Of a stretch of 64,000 nucleotides of DNA, positions 1-11,357 are shown in pieces. The stretch covers positions 20,136 to 84,135 of the forward strand of contig CAXDTK010000002.1 of assembly GCA_963992225.1 (NCBI GenBank), given 5' to 3'. Under the pieces are notes generated by a model. It was not told the origin of the DNA. It worked only from the letters and a program-made list of their open reading frames with translations, and did no database searches. The first letter of the stretch is position 1. Every line of letters starts with the position of its first letter. The DNA comes from Pelomonas sp963992225 (GTDB taxonomy: Bacteria > Pseudomonadota > Gammaproteobacteria > Burkholderiales > Burkholderiaceae_C). A program made the position numbers and the translations under genes.

Positions 1-244
1 CGAGCACGCGCGCGCCAGCCTCGATCGCGCGGTCCAGGCTGGGGTCGTCGTGGTAGCCCTTCAAGTGGACCTGTACGTCGGCCGCGAAGTAGCGCGTGGT
101 GTTGTTGATCATCTGCCGGTTCATGCCGTCGATGAACCCCCACAGGAAGGTCAACGCCGCCAGGCCGACCGCGATCGACAGCACCGTGATGACGGAGCGG
201 CGGCGGTTGCGCATCACGTTGCGCGCCGCCAGCGTCCAGATCAT
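1..244 (-). CDS. FtsX/MacB-type ABC transporter permease, N-terminal part
   Basis: Reading on the minus strand from ATG at 244-242, the frame stays open to the window edge and gives about 81 residues, so only the N-terminus is present. The protein begins MIWTLAARNVMRNRRR, a basic patch followed by a hydrophobic segment (SVITVLSIAVGLAALTF) and then a polar periplasmic stretch. That is the usual start of FtsX-like permeases (LolC/LolE and MacB relatives). The start codon overlaps the stop of the ATPase gene (TGATGA), so the two are translationally coupled. With the ATPase and the nearby LolA-like protein it probably moves a lipoprotein or other lipid-linked substrate out of the inner membrane; the substrate is inferred, not seen. 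Confidence 0.8.
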   Translation of the reverse strand, partial: MIWTLAARNVMRNRRRSVITVLSIAVGLAALTFLWGFIDGMNRQMINNTTRYFAADVQVHLKGYHDDPSLDRAIEAGARVL

Positions 245-954
245 CAAGCCGGCCTCCGCTCGTCGGCCTCGATGCGGCCGTCGCGCAGCCGGATCACGCG
301 GCGTGCCCGCTCGACCACCATCGGGTCGTGCGTCGAGAAGACGAAGGTCGTGCCCTCCTCCTCGTTGAGTCGTCGCATCAGGTCCATCAGTGTCGAACCC
401 GACTGCGAGTCGAGATTGGCGGTCGGCTCGTCGGGCAACACGATCACCGGCCGCGCCGCGATCGCCCGGGCCACCGCGACACGCTGCTGCTGGCCGCCCG
501 ACAGTTCGTTCGGCCGGCGGTGCTCCATGCCCTCGAGCCCGAGCGCGTGCAGCAGGCGCAAAGCCTCGGCGCGGCGCCGCTGCGCATCGACGCCCTGCAG
601 CAGCATCACGTACTCGACATTCTCAAGCGCGGAGAGCACCGGCACGAGGTTGTATTCCTGGAACACGAAACCGATGTGGCGCAGGCGCACCTCCGCGAGC
701 GCCTTGCGGCCCAGCGAGGTGATCTCCTGGTCGCCGACCCAGATGCGGCCGCTGGTGGGACGGTCGAGCCCGCCAATGAGGTTCAGCAGCGTCGTCTTGC
801 CGGAACCGGAGGGACCGACCAGGGCGACGAAGTCGCCCTGCAAGATCTCGAGGCTGGTCTCGTGCAGCGCCGGCACCGGGATGCTGTCGCGCTGGTAGAC
901 CTTCGTCGCCTTGTCGGCGCGGACGATGGCCGAGGGCAACGCCATGGTCGTCAC
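244..954 (-). CDS. ABC transporter ATP-binding protein, LolD/MacB type
   Basis: Cytoplasmic ATPase of a lipoprotein-release/MacB-type ABC transporter. Seen in the 236 residues: Walker A GPSGSGKTT (47-55), a Q-loop FVFQEYN (about 97-103), signature LSGGQQQR (151-158) and Walker B IVLPDEPT (171-178). The Walker B residue before Asp is Pro where most LolD proteins have Ala. The frame starts at GTG 954, whose GTGA overlaps the phosphoketolase stop; an ATG three codons on (945) is the alternative start. Its stop overlaps the permease start, making an ATPase-permease pair that follows phosphoketolase and a LolA-like gene in one operon. The family is certain; the transported substrate is not. Confidence 0.92.
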   Translation of the reverse strand: MTTMALPSAIVRADKATKVYQRDSIPVPALHETSLEILQGDFVALVGPSGSGKTTLLNLIGGLDRPTSGRIWVGDQEITSLGRKALAEVRLRHIGFVFQEYNLVPVLSALENVEYVMLLQGVDAQRRRAEALRLLHALGLEGMEHRRPNELSGGQQQRVAVARAIAARPVIVLPDEPTANLDSQSGSTLMDLMRRLNEEEGTTFVFSTHDPMVVERARRVIRLRDGRIEADERRPA

Positions 955-3380
955 TCTGCCGTCATCACGGTGCGTGGATCACCCTGCCCGCGCACCGCGG
1001 CCAGTTCGTCGGCGCCGAGCACGCCCGCCGCATCGATACCCAGCGCCTCGGCCGCCTCGGCCACTGCGTGTGCCCAGGTGCAGCGGTTCGCGAACAGCAT
1101 GCCGGCGACATCCAGCGTGCCGCCCCGCGCGATGTAACCCAGCGCACGCGTCCGCCGCGGCCCGGTGTCGATGCGGCGCAGCACGCCCAGGGTCGGCTCG
1201 GGCCGCATGTGCGAGAGGATGACGCGCGCGGTGGCCGCGGGTGGGAACAGGGCCTCAAGGACCGCATCGTTCGCGACGAAGGTGCCCTCGCGCTCGTCGC
1301 GCGGCAGCCGGAACCGGCCGGGCTCGACAACGCAGGTCACCGCCGTTCGGCGACCGGCCGCGTCCAGCCGATCGGCCGCCAGCAGCGCCTGCTGCAACTG
1401 GTAAGCGCCGATGGCGATCAGCAGCAGATCGGGCGCTTCGCAGGCCTTCACCACGCAGGCGCCTTGCTCAACCAATTGCTGCGCCTGCTCGCCGCTCAGC
1501 CGGCCCGTCATCGGCCGCTTCGGCACCACCAGGGTCCAGAACTCGCCGTGGCTGCGGTAGGCGGCACGCAGCGCGGCCACCGCGCTGTTCGCATCGACCG
1601 GGAACAGCACGCGCGCGGTGTCGGACATCTCGCCCAACAGCGCCTCGGCCAGCGTCGGGTCCTGGTGCGATTGCTCGTTCTTGCCGTTCTCCCAGGTGTG
1701 CGAGGTCGCAACCGTGACCACCGACAGCCAGCCCGGCGGGTTGCCGGCCTCGGCCTGGTGCCGTGCGAACAGGATCTCCTGGCGCATCGCGCCGAGCATC
1801 TTGACGGCAAAGGCCTCGTAGGACACCACGAGATTGATGCCGCCCTTGTTTCCGAGCGCCGCGCTGACCACCGCCTCCTCGTTGAGAGCGGTGATCACCG
1901 CGCCGTCCACCGCCTCCGCGAGGCCCGGCTCCGGTGCGAAGACGCGGTGCTTCAGCAGGTCGAGCGTCTGACCCATCCGGTTGCTGCGCAATTCGTCGGG
2001 ATTGCCGACCCGCGGCCGCAGTTGCGGGTTCGCCTGGACGATGGCGGCAAAGGCGGCGTCCAGCGCACCCATCGGCGACACCGTGCCGGTGCCGATGGCA
2101 TGCCACTGCGCGGCCGGCATTGCAGGTGCATCGACCCGCCGATGGGCCAGCGGGTGATCGCGCTCGAGGGGACGTTGCTGTTCGCGATGGCGGCACAGCA
2201 CGGCCAGCGCCTCGTCGAGTTCGCCGGCCGGCACGAACAGCGCACGCGCGCCCTCGTTGAATTGCTGCCGCGCGAGCGGATCGACGCGAGGGTTTCCGGC
2301 CAGCGGCAGGTTGTGCGCGGCATTGGTCCCTGCACCGGGGAACCCGAACCCTTTCGGCGCCTCTGCAACGGTGTAGTGCAGCGGCACCGGGTACGGGATG
2401 CTCCCGGCCGCCACGGCTGCCGCACAGGCGGCGAGCCGCTCTTCCATGGCATGCACGGCCCACGCGAACGCAGCCGGATCCGTGCCGTCGATCTCCATCG
2501 GATCGAACCCGTTCAGGCGCAGGTGCTGGCGAAACCACTCTTGTCCGCCCTGCTGCTGCATCGTGCTGCGCTGCTCGATGCGGCGGCCATTGAGGATCAT
2601 GAACGGCGCCACGAAGCCGCAGTCCTCGGCGCGCCACCAGCGCGGCGCCCAGTCGCTGCCGCGCTGCTCCTCGAAGGCGCCGTCGCTGAGGAACACCACC
2701 AGCCGTTCGCCGGGCAGCGGCATGTGCACGTACTGCAGCTCGGCGAAACCGAGATAGCCACCCTCGGAAAGTCCCCCCGCCGTGTTCGGGCCGACGTGGC
2801 TGCCCAGCGGCGACGCCGGCCGCCCGCCCGCGTCGATCGCGTAGCTGTAGAAGTCGCGCGCAAAGCGTGTCAGCCCGTCTTCGCTGCGGTCGTAGCGCTC
2901 CGCGTGCCGGGGTGTCAGGTTGCCCACCAGCAGGTTGACTGAATCGATGCCGGCCACGCAATGCCCTTGGCCCATCAGCCAGCCGCGCGTCAGGCCCGTC
3001 AGTGCGTTGGCGGCGAGATAGCCGACGTAGGCCGGCACGATGTTCAGCGAGCCGCCAGTGTGCCCCTCGGGCGTTCGCTTGAAGTCCTCGCTCGCCATCT
3101 CGCGTCCATCGGGATGGACACGGTCGGCATAGGTCATGTGCACGCTCAGCCACATGCCGGCCGCGGCGAGACGGTCCGCCGCCCACAGCATGCGGTAGAC
3201 GCTCGCCGTGTCGGCCGCCTTGCCGCCGGCAACGAGCACCTGCGCGAGCTCGTGCACGCGCAGTTGAGTCTGATCGTTGTGCACAATGGGGCCGTAGCCT
3301 CGCGCCCAGCGAGCAAAGTTGGCATCGGAGTCGCGGAACAGCCGCACGCGCTCGGCTACCCAGGGAAGGTGGTGGTTCAT
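951..3380 (-). CDS. Divergent phosphoketolase (XFP) family protein
   Basis: A TPP-dependent phosphoketolase-family protein of 809 residues, close to the usual size of about 790-820. Canonical enzymes cleave xylulose-5-P or fructose-6-P with phosphate to acetyl-phosphate and an aldose phosphate. Supporting features are TPEGHTGGSLNIVPAYVGYL (about 107-126), a TPP-like segment FLSDGAFEEQ followed by a conserved LNGRRI, and the C-terminal SHQDP motif with the RVLFPVDANS stretch typical of XFP. It is divergent: the usual GDGEAETG is replaced by SDGAFEEQRG and the usual GHWG motif by GQGHC, so the substrate could differ. ATG 3380 is 43 bases downstream of the LolA-like stop; the stop overlaps the ABC ATPase GTG. 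It is a plausible source of acetyl-P for the AckA-PduL fusion at 14280-16052. Confidence 0.8.
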   Translation of the reverse strand: MNHHLPWVAERVRLFRDSDANFARWARGYGPIVHNDQTQLRVHELAQVLVAGGKAADTASVYRMLWAADRLAAAGMWLSVHMTYADRVHPDGREMASEDFKRTPEGHTGGSLNIVPAYVGYLAANALTGLTRGWLMGQGHCVAGIDSVNLLVGNLTPRHAERYDRSEDGLTRFARDFYSYAIDAGGRPASPLGSHVGPNTAGGLSEGGYLGFAELQYVHMPLPGERLVVFLSDGAFEEQRGSDWAPRWWRAEDCGFVAPFMILNGRRIEQRSTMQQQGGQEWFRQHLRLNGFDPMEIDGTDPAAFAWAVHAMEERLAACAAAVAAGSIPYPVPLHYTVAEAPKGFGFPGAGTNAAHNLPLAGNPRVDPLARQQFNEGARALFVPAGELDEALAVLCRHREQQRPLERDHPLAHRRVDAPAMPAAQWHAIGTGTVSPMGALDAAFAAIVQANPQLRPRVGNPDELRSNRMGQTLDLLKHRVFAPEPGLAEAVDGAVITALNEEAVVSAALGNKGGINLVVSYEAFAVKMLGAMRQEILFARHQAEAGNPPGWLSVVTVATSHTWENGKNEQSHQDPTLAEALLGEMSDTARVLFPVDANSAVAALRAAYRSHGEFWTLVVPKRPMTGRLSGEQAQQLVEQGACVVKACEAPDLLLIAIGAYQLQQALLAADRLDAAGRRTAVTCVVEPGRFRLPRDEREGTFVANDAVLEALFPPAATARVILSHMRPEPTLGVLRRIDTGPRRTRALGYIARGGTLDVAGMLFANRCTWAHAVAEAAEALGIDAAGVLGADELAAVRGQGDPRTVMTAE

Positions 3381-3423
3381 CGTCGGGTCCAGGTTGCGCG
3401 GAAAGTCGCGCTGGGGTCGGGGC

Positions 3424-4181
3424 TCATCGCTTTTGCAGGTTGCGCTGGCTGAAGATCTCGTCGTCCACCGGCCGGTCGAACACGGCGTCCTTCAGCACGA
3501 CCGTGGTCGAGTTGCCGGGCTTGGCGTCGGGCCGCATGTCCCAGCGCGTCGGCAGGGTCCGGCCACCGACCTTGCGCACGTCCGAGAAGGTCAGCACGCG
3601 CACGCGCTCGCCGCGCTCGCTGAAGAACTCCTGCTTGAGCGGCATCGTGTCGGCGCGCCGCACCCAGTAGACGATGCGGCCCCAGACCACGGCCGAGTCG
3701 GGCTTCGGCACCGCCTCGATCTGTACGACAGTCTCACCATCGAGCGGCACCGTGCCGATCACCTTGTGGGTGTAATCCTCGAGGATGCTGCTTTCCTTGA
3801 CCAGATCGTCGTTGGTGAAGTCCGAGCCCATCCACGGCTGCAACATCATCGACGGCGGGATCTTGACGATGCGCTCCACGTTGGGCAGGTAGTTCCACAT
3901 CTCGGTGCCGATGCGCAGCGAGCCGATGCCGGCCTCCTTGGCGGGCGAGACGATGCGAACGAAAGACCGCCGGGGCCGGTCCATCCAAAGCCGCAGGCCC
4001 AGCGTGCGCTGCCAGCGCGGCGTGGCGATCGTCATCTCGTAATCGCCCTGCACGGTGTTGCCCCACAGCAGCTTCTCGACCTTGTCGAGGATTTCGCGCC
4101 CCTCGGACGGTTGGGCCCGGACGCCCGACACGGCGAGCGGGACCGCAGCGGCGATCAGTCGGAGCAGCCTTCGACGTGCCC

Positions 4182-4185
<4 letters not shown>
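3424..4185 (-). CDS. Outer-membrane lipoprotein-sorting (LolA-like, COG2834) protein
   Basis: A 253-residue exported protein. The basic start MRARRRLLRL, hydrophobic core and AQP junction (about 25) form a Sec signal peptide. The mature part has the COG2834 pattern: EGREILDKVEKLLWG, then a beta-rich body with WNYLPNVERIVKIPPSMM and MGSDFTNDDLVKES, which I recognise from the LolA-like family usually encoded with FtsX-type permeases. The start is GTG at 4185, overlapping the ftsH stop as GTGA. It probably acts as a periplasmic carrier for the ABC transporter encoded two genes downstream, with phosphoketolase lying between them. The family call is strong; the cargo is unknown. Confidence 0.82.
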
Positions 4186-6095
<1,910 letters not shown>

Positions 6096-6121
6096 CAACC
6101 TTGCTCCTCCAGAGTTTCGAT

Positions 6122-6358
6122 CTACGCTCCAGGACGCCGTCGCGAATGCCGTTCATCGAGTACCACCTGAATGGCGCCCCAAAGGATCAGCGCCGGGCAC
6201 ACGAGCAGCACTGCGGCCGACAGCGCACTCCACCACGACCACCCGAACGACCACAGGACGCACGCTGCAAGCAGCACCGCCGCCGCTGGGCACAACCACA
6301 TCCAGCGGTTGGCGAACTCGGGCCACTTCACGAATCTCATCGTGACCTCCGTCGTCAT
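6122..6358 (-). CDS. Small two-helix membrane protein downstream of P-type ATPase
   Basis: A 78-residue protein starting MTTEVTMRFVKWPEF. It has two hydrophobic stretches, WMWLCPAAAVLLAACVLW and ALSAAVLLVCPALILWGAI, and ends in a basic tail. The ATG at 6358 overlaps the P-type ATPase stop (ATGA), which is strong evidence that it is a real, coupled gene although it is short. I do not recognise a named family. By position it could be an accessory subunit or chaperone-docking partner of the metal ATPase. Cys appears once in each helix, so a metal role is possible but not shown. Confidence 0.62.
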   Translation of the reverse strand: MTTEVTMRFVKWPEFANRWMWLCPAAAVLLAACVLWSFGWSWWSALSAAVLLVCPALILWGAIQVVLDERHSRRRPGA

Positions 6359-8754
6359 TGAAGGCGCGCCCGCTTCAGCAGCGCCGAGTTGACGATCACC
6401 GACAGCGAGGACAGTGCCATCGCCGCGGCGGCAATGATCGGGTTGAGCAACCCGAAGGCCGCGATCGGCACACCGACCGTGTTGTAGACGAAGGCCCAGA
6501 ACAGATTGCGCTTGATCGTGCGCATCGTAGCCCGCGACAGCCGGATGCCGGTGACCACGTCGCGCACGTCGCTGCGCACGAGGATGATGCCGCCGGTCTC
6601 CTTGGCGACGTCCGAGCCCGACCCGATCGCGATGCCGATGTCCGCGGTCGCCAGCGCCGGGGCGTCGTTGACGCCGTCGCCAACCATCGCGACGACCTTG
6701 CCGGCCTGCTGCAGTTCCTTTATCACGCGCGCCTTGTCCGAGGGCAGCACGTCGGCGATCACGCGGTCGATCTCCAGCGCGCGGCCGATCGCCGCGGCCG
6801 TACGCGCGTTGTCGCCCGTCAGCATCACCACCTCGACGCCTTCGGCGCGCAGCGAGCGCACGGCCTCGCGCGCCTCGGGCTTGATCGTGTCGGCAACCGC
6901 GATCACGGCGGCGAGTTCGCCGTCGCAGGCGAGCAGCATCGCCGTCTTGCCGTCCGCCTGGAAGCGCTCCATGTCCGGGCCAACCGTCGCGACGTCGACG
7001 CCGGCCCCCTCCATGAGCCGCCGGTTGCCGAACAGCACCTTGCGCCCGTCGACCTGCCCGCGGACGCCATGCCCCGGTACCGCCTCGAACCCCTTCACCG
7101 CGCAGGGCGCGATGCCGCGCTCCCGGGCGCCGCGCAGGATGGCCTCGGCCAGCGGATGCTCGGATCCGGCCTCCAGACTGGCGGCCAGGCGCAGTGCCTC
7201 GTCGTGGTCGCAGTGCCCACAGGGCTTCAGATCGGTCAGGGCCGGCTCGCCGCGGGTCAGCGTCCCGGTCTTGTCGAAGACGACGGTGGTGAGCCGCTCG
7301 GCCTTTTCGAGGATCTCCCCGCCCCGGATCAGGATGCCGGCCTGCGCGCCACGCCCCACGCCCACCATCAGCGCCGCCGGGGTGGCGATGCCGAGCGCAC
7401 AGGGGCAGGCGATGATCAGCACCGCGATGAAGGCGAGCAGGCCCTGCGGGAAGTTGCCAGCGAGCCACCATAGCGCGAACGACAGGATCGCCGTGCCCAC
7501 CACCGCCGGCACGAAGTAGCGTGTCACCTGGTCGGCGATGCGCTGGATCGGCGCGCTGCTGGTCTGCGCGTCCTCGACCATCTTGACGATCTGCGCCAGC
7601 GCCGTCTCGGCGCCGATGCGCGAGGCCTGGAAGCGGAAGCTCCCCGTACGGTTCAGCGTGCCGCCGATCACCGCTGCGCCAGGCTGCTTGTCGACCGGCA
7701 TCGACTCGCCGGTTAGCATCGATTCGTCGACCGCCGACGAGCCTTCGAGCACCACGCCGTCGGTCGCGATGCGCTCACCCGGGCGCACGACCAGCGTCTC
7801 GCCCACCATAACCTGCTCGGCCGGAATCTCGACCTCCTCGCCCCCGCGCAGCACGTGGGCGGTCGCGGGCTTGAGGTCGAGCAGCTTGCGCACCGCCGCG
7901 GAGGAATGCTTCTTGATGATCTCCTCCATGTACTTGCCCAGCAGCACGAAGGCGATGATCACCGCCGAGACCTCGAAATAGACGTCGCGTTCCTCCACCT
8001 TCACCGGCAGCACCGACGGGAAGAACAGTACGGCGACGCTGTAGAAGTAGGCGACCGAAGTGCCGAGGGCGATCAGCAGGTCCATGTTGATGGAGCGGTT
8101 GCGCAGCGCATTGAAGGCGCCGACGTAGAAGCTCCAGCCACCGATGAACTGCACCGGCGTGACGAGCAGGAACAGCCACACGCCCCAGGTGAACCAGGGC
8201 AGCGCGGGAATCGGTACCCAGGTCAGCAGCGTTGCGCCGGTGGCCAGTGCGATGAAGGCGCCGGCGCGCATGATCGCCAGCGCCAGCACGCCGGTCAGCG
8301 CGATGGTGACGCGCGTGCGCATCGACTTCAGTTCGGCTTCCGGCGACTCGAAGGTGCGTTGGCAGCCGGCGCTGCAGAAGTAGTAGCTGCGCCCGGCACG
8401 GTCGGTGCGCAGCGCCGTCGCCTTGTCGACCACCATGCCGCACACCGGGTCCTTTGCCTGGCCCGACTCGGCGCGCCGCAGCACGCTCTGCAGCGGCCGG
8501 CCCGCCGCGTGCATGTCCGCACCGAGTGGCGGTGTGGGGGTGGCAGGCACCGAATCCGAACTGCCTGCGGTCACGCCGGCGTATCGCGCCGGATCGCGCT
8601 GGAACTCGCCAAGGCAGTGCGCCGAGCAGAACAGGTAGATTCGCCCCGCATGCTCGGCACGGCCTGCCGCGCGGGCGGGATCCACGGTCATGCCGCAGAC
8701 CGGGTCGACGGACGCGGCGGCAGTGGGTTCGACGTGAAGCGCTGCCTGGGTCAT
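6355..8754 (-). CDS. P1B-type copper/heavy-metal ATPase with two YHS domains
   Basis: Inner-membrane metal-exporting P-type ATPase, 799 residues. Two N-terminal YHS domains (about 17-60 and 101-141), each DPVCGM followed by FCSAxC, replace the usual HMA domains. The core has the metal-site motif IACPCALGIATP, the phosphorylation site DKTGTLT, the HP motif GSEHPLAEAI and the hinge GDGVNDAPALA. The CPC motif is that of the Cu+ (or Ag+) exporter group. ATG 8754 is the first start, and the stop couples to a small membrane protein. YHS-type ATPases are known to bind Cu through these cysteines; here specificity is inferred. It is one of three P1B ATPases in the window, each with a different N-terminal sensor type. 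Confidence 0.95.
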   Translation of the reverse strand: MTQAALHVEPTAAASVDPVCGMTVDPARAAGRAEHAGRIYLFCSAHCLGEFQRDPARYAGVTAGSSDSVPATPTPPLGADMHAAGRPLQSVLRRAESGQAKDPVCGMVVDKATALRTDRAGRSYYFCSAGCQRTFESPEAELKSMRTRVTIALTGVLALAIMRAGAFIALATGATLLTWVPIPALPWFTWGVWLFLLVTPVQFIGGWSFYVGAFNALRNRSINMDLLIALGTSVAYFYSVAVLFFPSVLPVKVEERDVYFEVSAVIIAFVLLGKYMEEIIKKHSSAAVRKLLDLKPATAHVLRGGEEVEIPAEQVMVGETLVVRPGERIATDGVVLEGSSAVDESMLTGESMPVDKQPGAAVIGGTLNRTGSFRFQASRIGAETALAQIVKMVEDAQTSSAPIQRIADQVTRYFVPAVVGTAILSFALWWLAGNFPQGLLAFIAVLIIACPCALGIATPAALMVGVGRGAQAGILIRGGEILEKAERLTTVVFDKTGTLTRGEPALTDLKPCGHCDHDEALRLAASLEAGSEHPLAEAILRGARERGIAPCAVKGFEAVPGHGVRGQVDGRKVLFGNRRLMEGAGVDVATVGPDMERFQADGKTAMLLACDGELAAVIAVADTIKPEAREAVRSLRAEGVEVVMLTGDNARTAAAIGRALEIDRVIADVLPSDKARVIKELQQAGKVVAMVGDGVNDAPALATADIGIAIGSGSDVAKETGGIILVRSDVRDVVTGIRLSRATMRTIKRNLFWAFVYNTVGVPIAAFGLLNPIIAAAAMALSSLSVIVNSALLKRARLQ

Positions 8755-8797
8755 GTCCTACTCCTGTTCAATGCGTGAAAGGGGTGTGCGGCTGGCG

Positions 8798-10033
8798 TCA
8801 TGGCGTGCGGCGCGCGGCGCCCTCCCATGCCGCCGCGCCGGCCGCAAGAGCCGTCAACCCGCCCGCGATGAGGAATGGCAGCGGCGGCGCCAGCGCGAAC
8901 AGGCTGCCCGTGGCTGCGGCGCCGACCGCCTGCCCGAGGTTGGCCGCCGCGGCCTGCCGCCCCATCGCCCAGCCCTGGCGCGTGCCGGCTGCGCTCGAGA
9001 TACGCACGGCCAGCGAGGGGATCAGCACGCCAATGCCGGCTGCTGCCAGCACGAACGCGGCGGCGGTCACGACACCCCCGTTCGAGCCGGCCTGCAGGCC
9101 GAGGCCTGCCGACAGCACGAGGAGCGCGGCGACGACGAGCCGCGGCTCGCCCAGCCTGCGCTCCAGGCGTGGCAGGGCCCAGAACTGCACGGCGATCATC
9201 ACGCCGCTGCACAATGCGAAGTACAACGAAACCGGCCACGCGTCCGCGACCGCCACCCTGCGGGCCGCCAGGGTGGCACCGACCTCGGCCACCGTGATCG
9301 CCAGCACGACGACGGCCGTCAAAAGCAGCGAGCGGACGATGCGCCGCTCGTCGCCGGGCGCCGCACCGGCCAAGCCAGGGGGCACGGCCCGGTTGACCGG
9401 CAGCGTGAGCACGCCTGCGGCCGCCACCAACCCGACCACAGCGACGACATGCAGCGCCAGTGCACTGAGCGCGCCATGGCCACCCACGGCGCGTATCGGC
9501 GCGGCCAGCCCGTCGCCGAGTGCCGGACCGAGCAGGAAGCCCAAGGCAGTGGCCGATGCGATCCAGGCGAAGCGGCGCTGCAGGCGGGACGGCGCCGACG
9601 CGGTGACGACATAGGCAAACACCGCCGGGAGCACCGCCGCCGCGGTCAGGCCGGCGATCGCACGCACCACGTACAGCCCGCGAAGTCCGAGCGAACCGGT
9701 CAGGGCCCACAGCGCCGCGCTCGATCCGGCCAGCCCGGCGACGAGCACCCAGCGGCGATCGATCCGATCGGCCAGCGCGCCCCAGGCGGGCGCAAACAGG
9801 AACAGGGCGAGCGTGTACGTGCCGGTGAGCCAGCCCGTGTGCCCTTCCACGTCGGCTGCCGAACCGCCCCCCGCGCGCTCCACCAACCCGGGCAGCACAG
9901 GCAATGTCACGCCATACGCCATCGACACCGCCATTGCGGCCGCGAGCAGCGCCGCGAAGGCGCCGGCCGAGAGATCCGAACGCATCTCGCCCGCCGGCCG
10001 CGGAGACGGCACCGTCCATGACCAATCACTCAC
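8798..10033 (-). CDS. MFS efflux transporter
   Basis: A 411-residue major facilitator superfamily protein with about 12 hydrophobic segments. The loop after the second helix reads WGALADRIDRRWVL, the signature MFS motif A region (GxLaDRxGRR), and the N-terminal half has FLLGPALGDGLAAP, like motif C of drug:H+ antiporters. The frame opens at GTG 10033, overlapping the end of the methyltransferase gene by 8 bases; an internal ATG at 9985 (MRSDLSAGAF) just before the first helix is an alternative start. It is likely a small-molecule or drug exporter; no substrate can be read from the sequence. Confidence 0.9.
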   Translation of the reverse strand: MSDWSWTVPSPRPAGEMRSDLSAGAFAALLAAAMAVSMAYGVTLPVLPGLVERAGGGSAADVEGHTGWLTGTYTLALFLFAPAWGALADRIDRRWVLVAGLAGSSAALWALTGSLGLRGLYVVRAIAGLTAAAVLPAVFAYVVTASAPSRLQRRFAWIASATALGFLLGPALGDGLAAPIRAVGGHGALSALALHVVAVVGLVAAAGVLTLPVNRAVPPGLAGAAPGDERRIVRSLLLTAVVVLAITVAEVGATLAARRVAVADAWPVSLYFALCSGVMIAVQFWALPRLERRLGEPRLVVAALLVLSAGLGLQAGSNGGVVTAAAFVLAAAGIGVLIPSLAVRISSAAGTRQGWAMGRQAAAANLGQAVGAAATGSLFALAPPLPFLIAGGLTALAAGAAAWEGAARRTP

Positions 10034-11345
10034 GGTAGAGATCGCGGCGGGTCAACGGGACCGGCCACGTGCCGCGATCGCGCTTCGAGGCGACGATCTG
10101 GTAAATGCCCGTGCCGCCCGCCTCGAACTCGAGCGCACACGCCGCCATGTAGAGCCGCCAGATGCGGTAAGTGACCTCGCCGACCTCCTGCAGCGCCTCC
10201 TCGCGACGCGCCTCTAGCCGCTCGACCCAGTGCCGCAGCGTCAGCGCGTAGTGCGGACGCAGCCCCTCGACATCATGGATCTCGAAGCCGGCCCGCTCCA
10301 TCCCGAGCTGGATGTTGCTGACGCAATCGAGCTCGCCGTCCGGGAAGACGTAGCGATTGATGAATTCCGTCGCGACCGTCCGGTTCCAGCCCTCCTCGTC
10401 GTGGGTGATCCCATGGTTGAGGAACAGCCCGCCCGGTCGCAGCACCCTCTGCACGGCGGCGTAGTAGGCCGGCAGGTTCGCCAGGCCGACATGCTCGAAC
10501 ATACCGACGCTGGACACCTTGTCGTAGACCGCCACGCCGTCGAGGTCGCGGTAGTCGCGCAGCTCGACCGTGACGAGATCCTGCAGGCCTTCGACCCGGA
10601 TGCGCTCGCGTGCGTACTCGAACTGCCGTTCGCTGAGCGTGATGCCATGCGCCCGGACGCCGTGGTGGCGGGCCGCCCAGCACACGAGCGCGCCCCAGCC
10701 GCAGCCGATGTCGAGCAGGCGGTCCCCGGGCTGCAGGCGCAGCTTGCGGCAGATGTGCTCCAGCTTGTTGCGCTGCGCCTGCTCGAGCGAGTCGTCGGCG
10801 GTCTCGAAGTAGGCGCAGGAATAAACGCGCTCGGCGTCCAGCCACAGACCGTAGAACGCGTTGGACACGTCGTAATGGAACGAGATCGCCGCCCGGTCCG
10901 TCCGGCGGGAATGGCGATGCGCAAACCGCCGGGCCATGCGCGAGGCCAATCCGCCGGACGGCTTCAGGCCCTCCTGCTCGGACACCCGCAGCATCAACGC
11001 ATCGCGCCACAGCGCCAGCTTGTCGCGCCAGGTCAGCGAGACCGCCTCGAAGTGGTCCTTCAATGCCAGTGCGCTGTACAGATCGCCTTCGACATCGATC
11101 ACACCGCGGAAGTAGGCGTCGGCCAGCAACAGCGGATCGGGCCGCAGCACGAGGCGACGCAGCAGCCCGGGGTCGCGGATCACGAGCGTGTACTCGGGGT
11201 GGGTCTCGAGCTCGTGCAGGATCGCATCGCCCAGCCTCAGCGCCGGTGGCCGTTCGATGCCTGCCAGCAAGCGGCGCAGGATACGCAGCGCCGGACCGTG
11301 CAGGTCCGGCGGCAGGGGTCGAGCGAACGTGGTCGAGTGGTCCAT
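10026..11345 (-). CDS. Cyclopropane-fatty-acyl-phospholipid synthase family methyltransferase
   Basis: A 439-residue SAM-dependent methyltransferase of the CFA synthase family, which adds a methylene bridge to unsaturated acyl chains of membrane phospholipids. Visible are the SAM-binding motif LLDIGCGWGALVCWAA, HGITLSERQFEYARERI, YDKVSSVGMFEHVGLANL, and the downstream LFLNHGI and EFINRYVFPDGEL blocks typical of CFA synthases. The N-terminal roughly 100 residues are the family's lipid-binding region. It starts at ATG 11345, 12 bases after the phosphorylase stop, and its stop lies inside the start of the MFS gene. Membrane-lipid remodelling fits the stress theme of the neighbours (FtsH, cardiolipin synthase, FabI). 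Confidence 0.92.
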   Translation of the reverse strand: MDHSTTFARPLPPDLHGPALRILRRLLAGIERPPALRLGDAILHELETHPEYTLVIRDPGLLRRLVLRPDPLLLADAYFRGVIDVEGDLYSALALKDHFEAVSLTWRDKLALWRDALMLRVSEQEGLKPSGGLASRMARRFAHRHSRRTDRAAISFHYDVSNAFYGLWLDAERVYSCAYFETADDSLEQAQRNKLEHICRKLRLQPGDRLLDIGCGWGALVCWAARHHGVRAHGITLSERQFEYARERIRVEGLQDLVTVELRDYRDLDGVAVYDKVSSVGMFEHVGLANLPAYYAAVQRVLRPGGLFLNHGITHDEEGWNRTVATEFINRYVFPDGELDCVSNIQLGMERAGFEIHDVEGLRPHYALTLRHWVERLEARREEALQEVGEVTYRIWRLYMAACALEFEAGGTGIYQIVASKRDRGTWPVPLTRRDLYRE

Positions 11346-11357
11346 CGGTTGGTCTCT

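Noticed and set aside
1068..2942. A 624-residue open frame on plus
   Set aside because: It is antisense to the phosphoketolase gene and has no recognisable domain.
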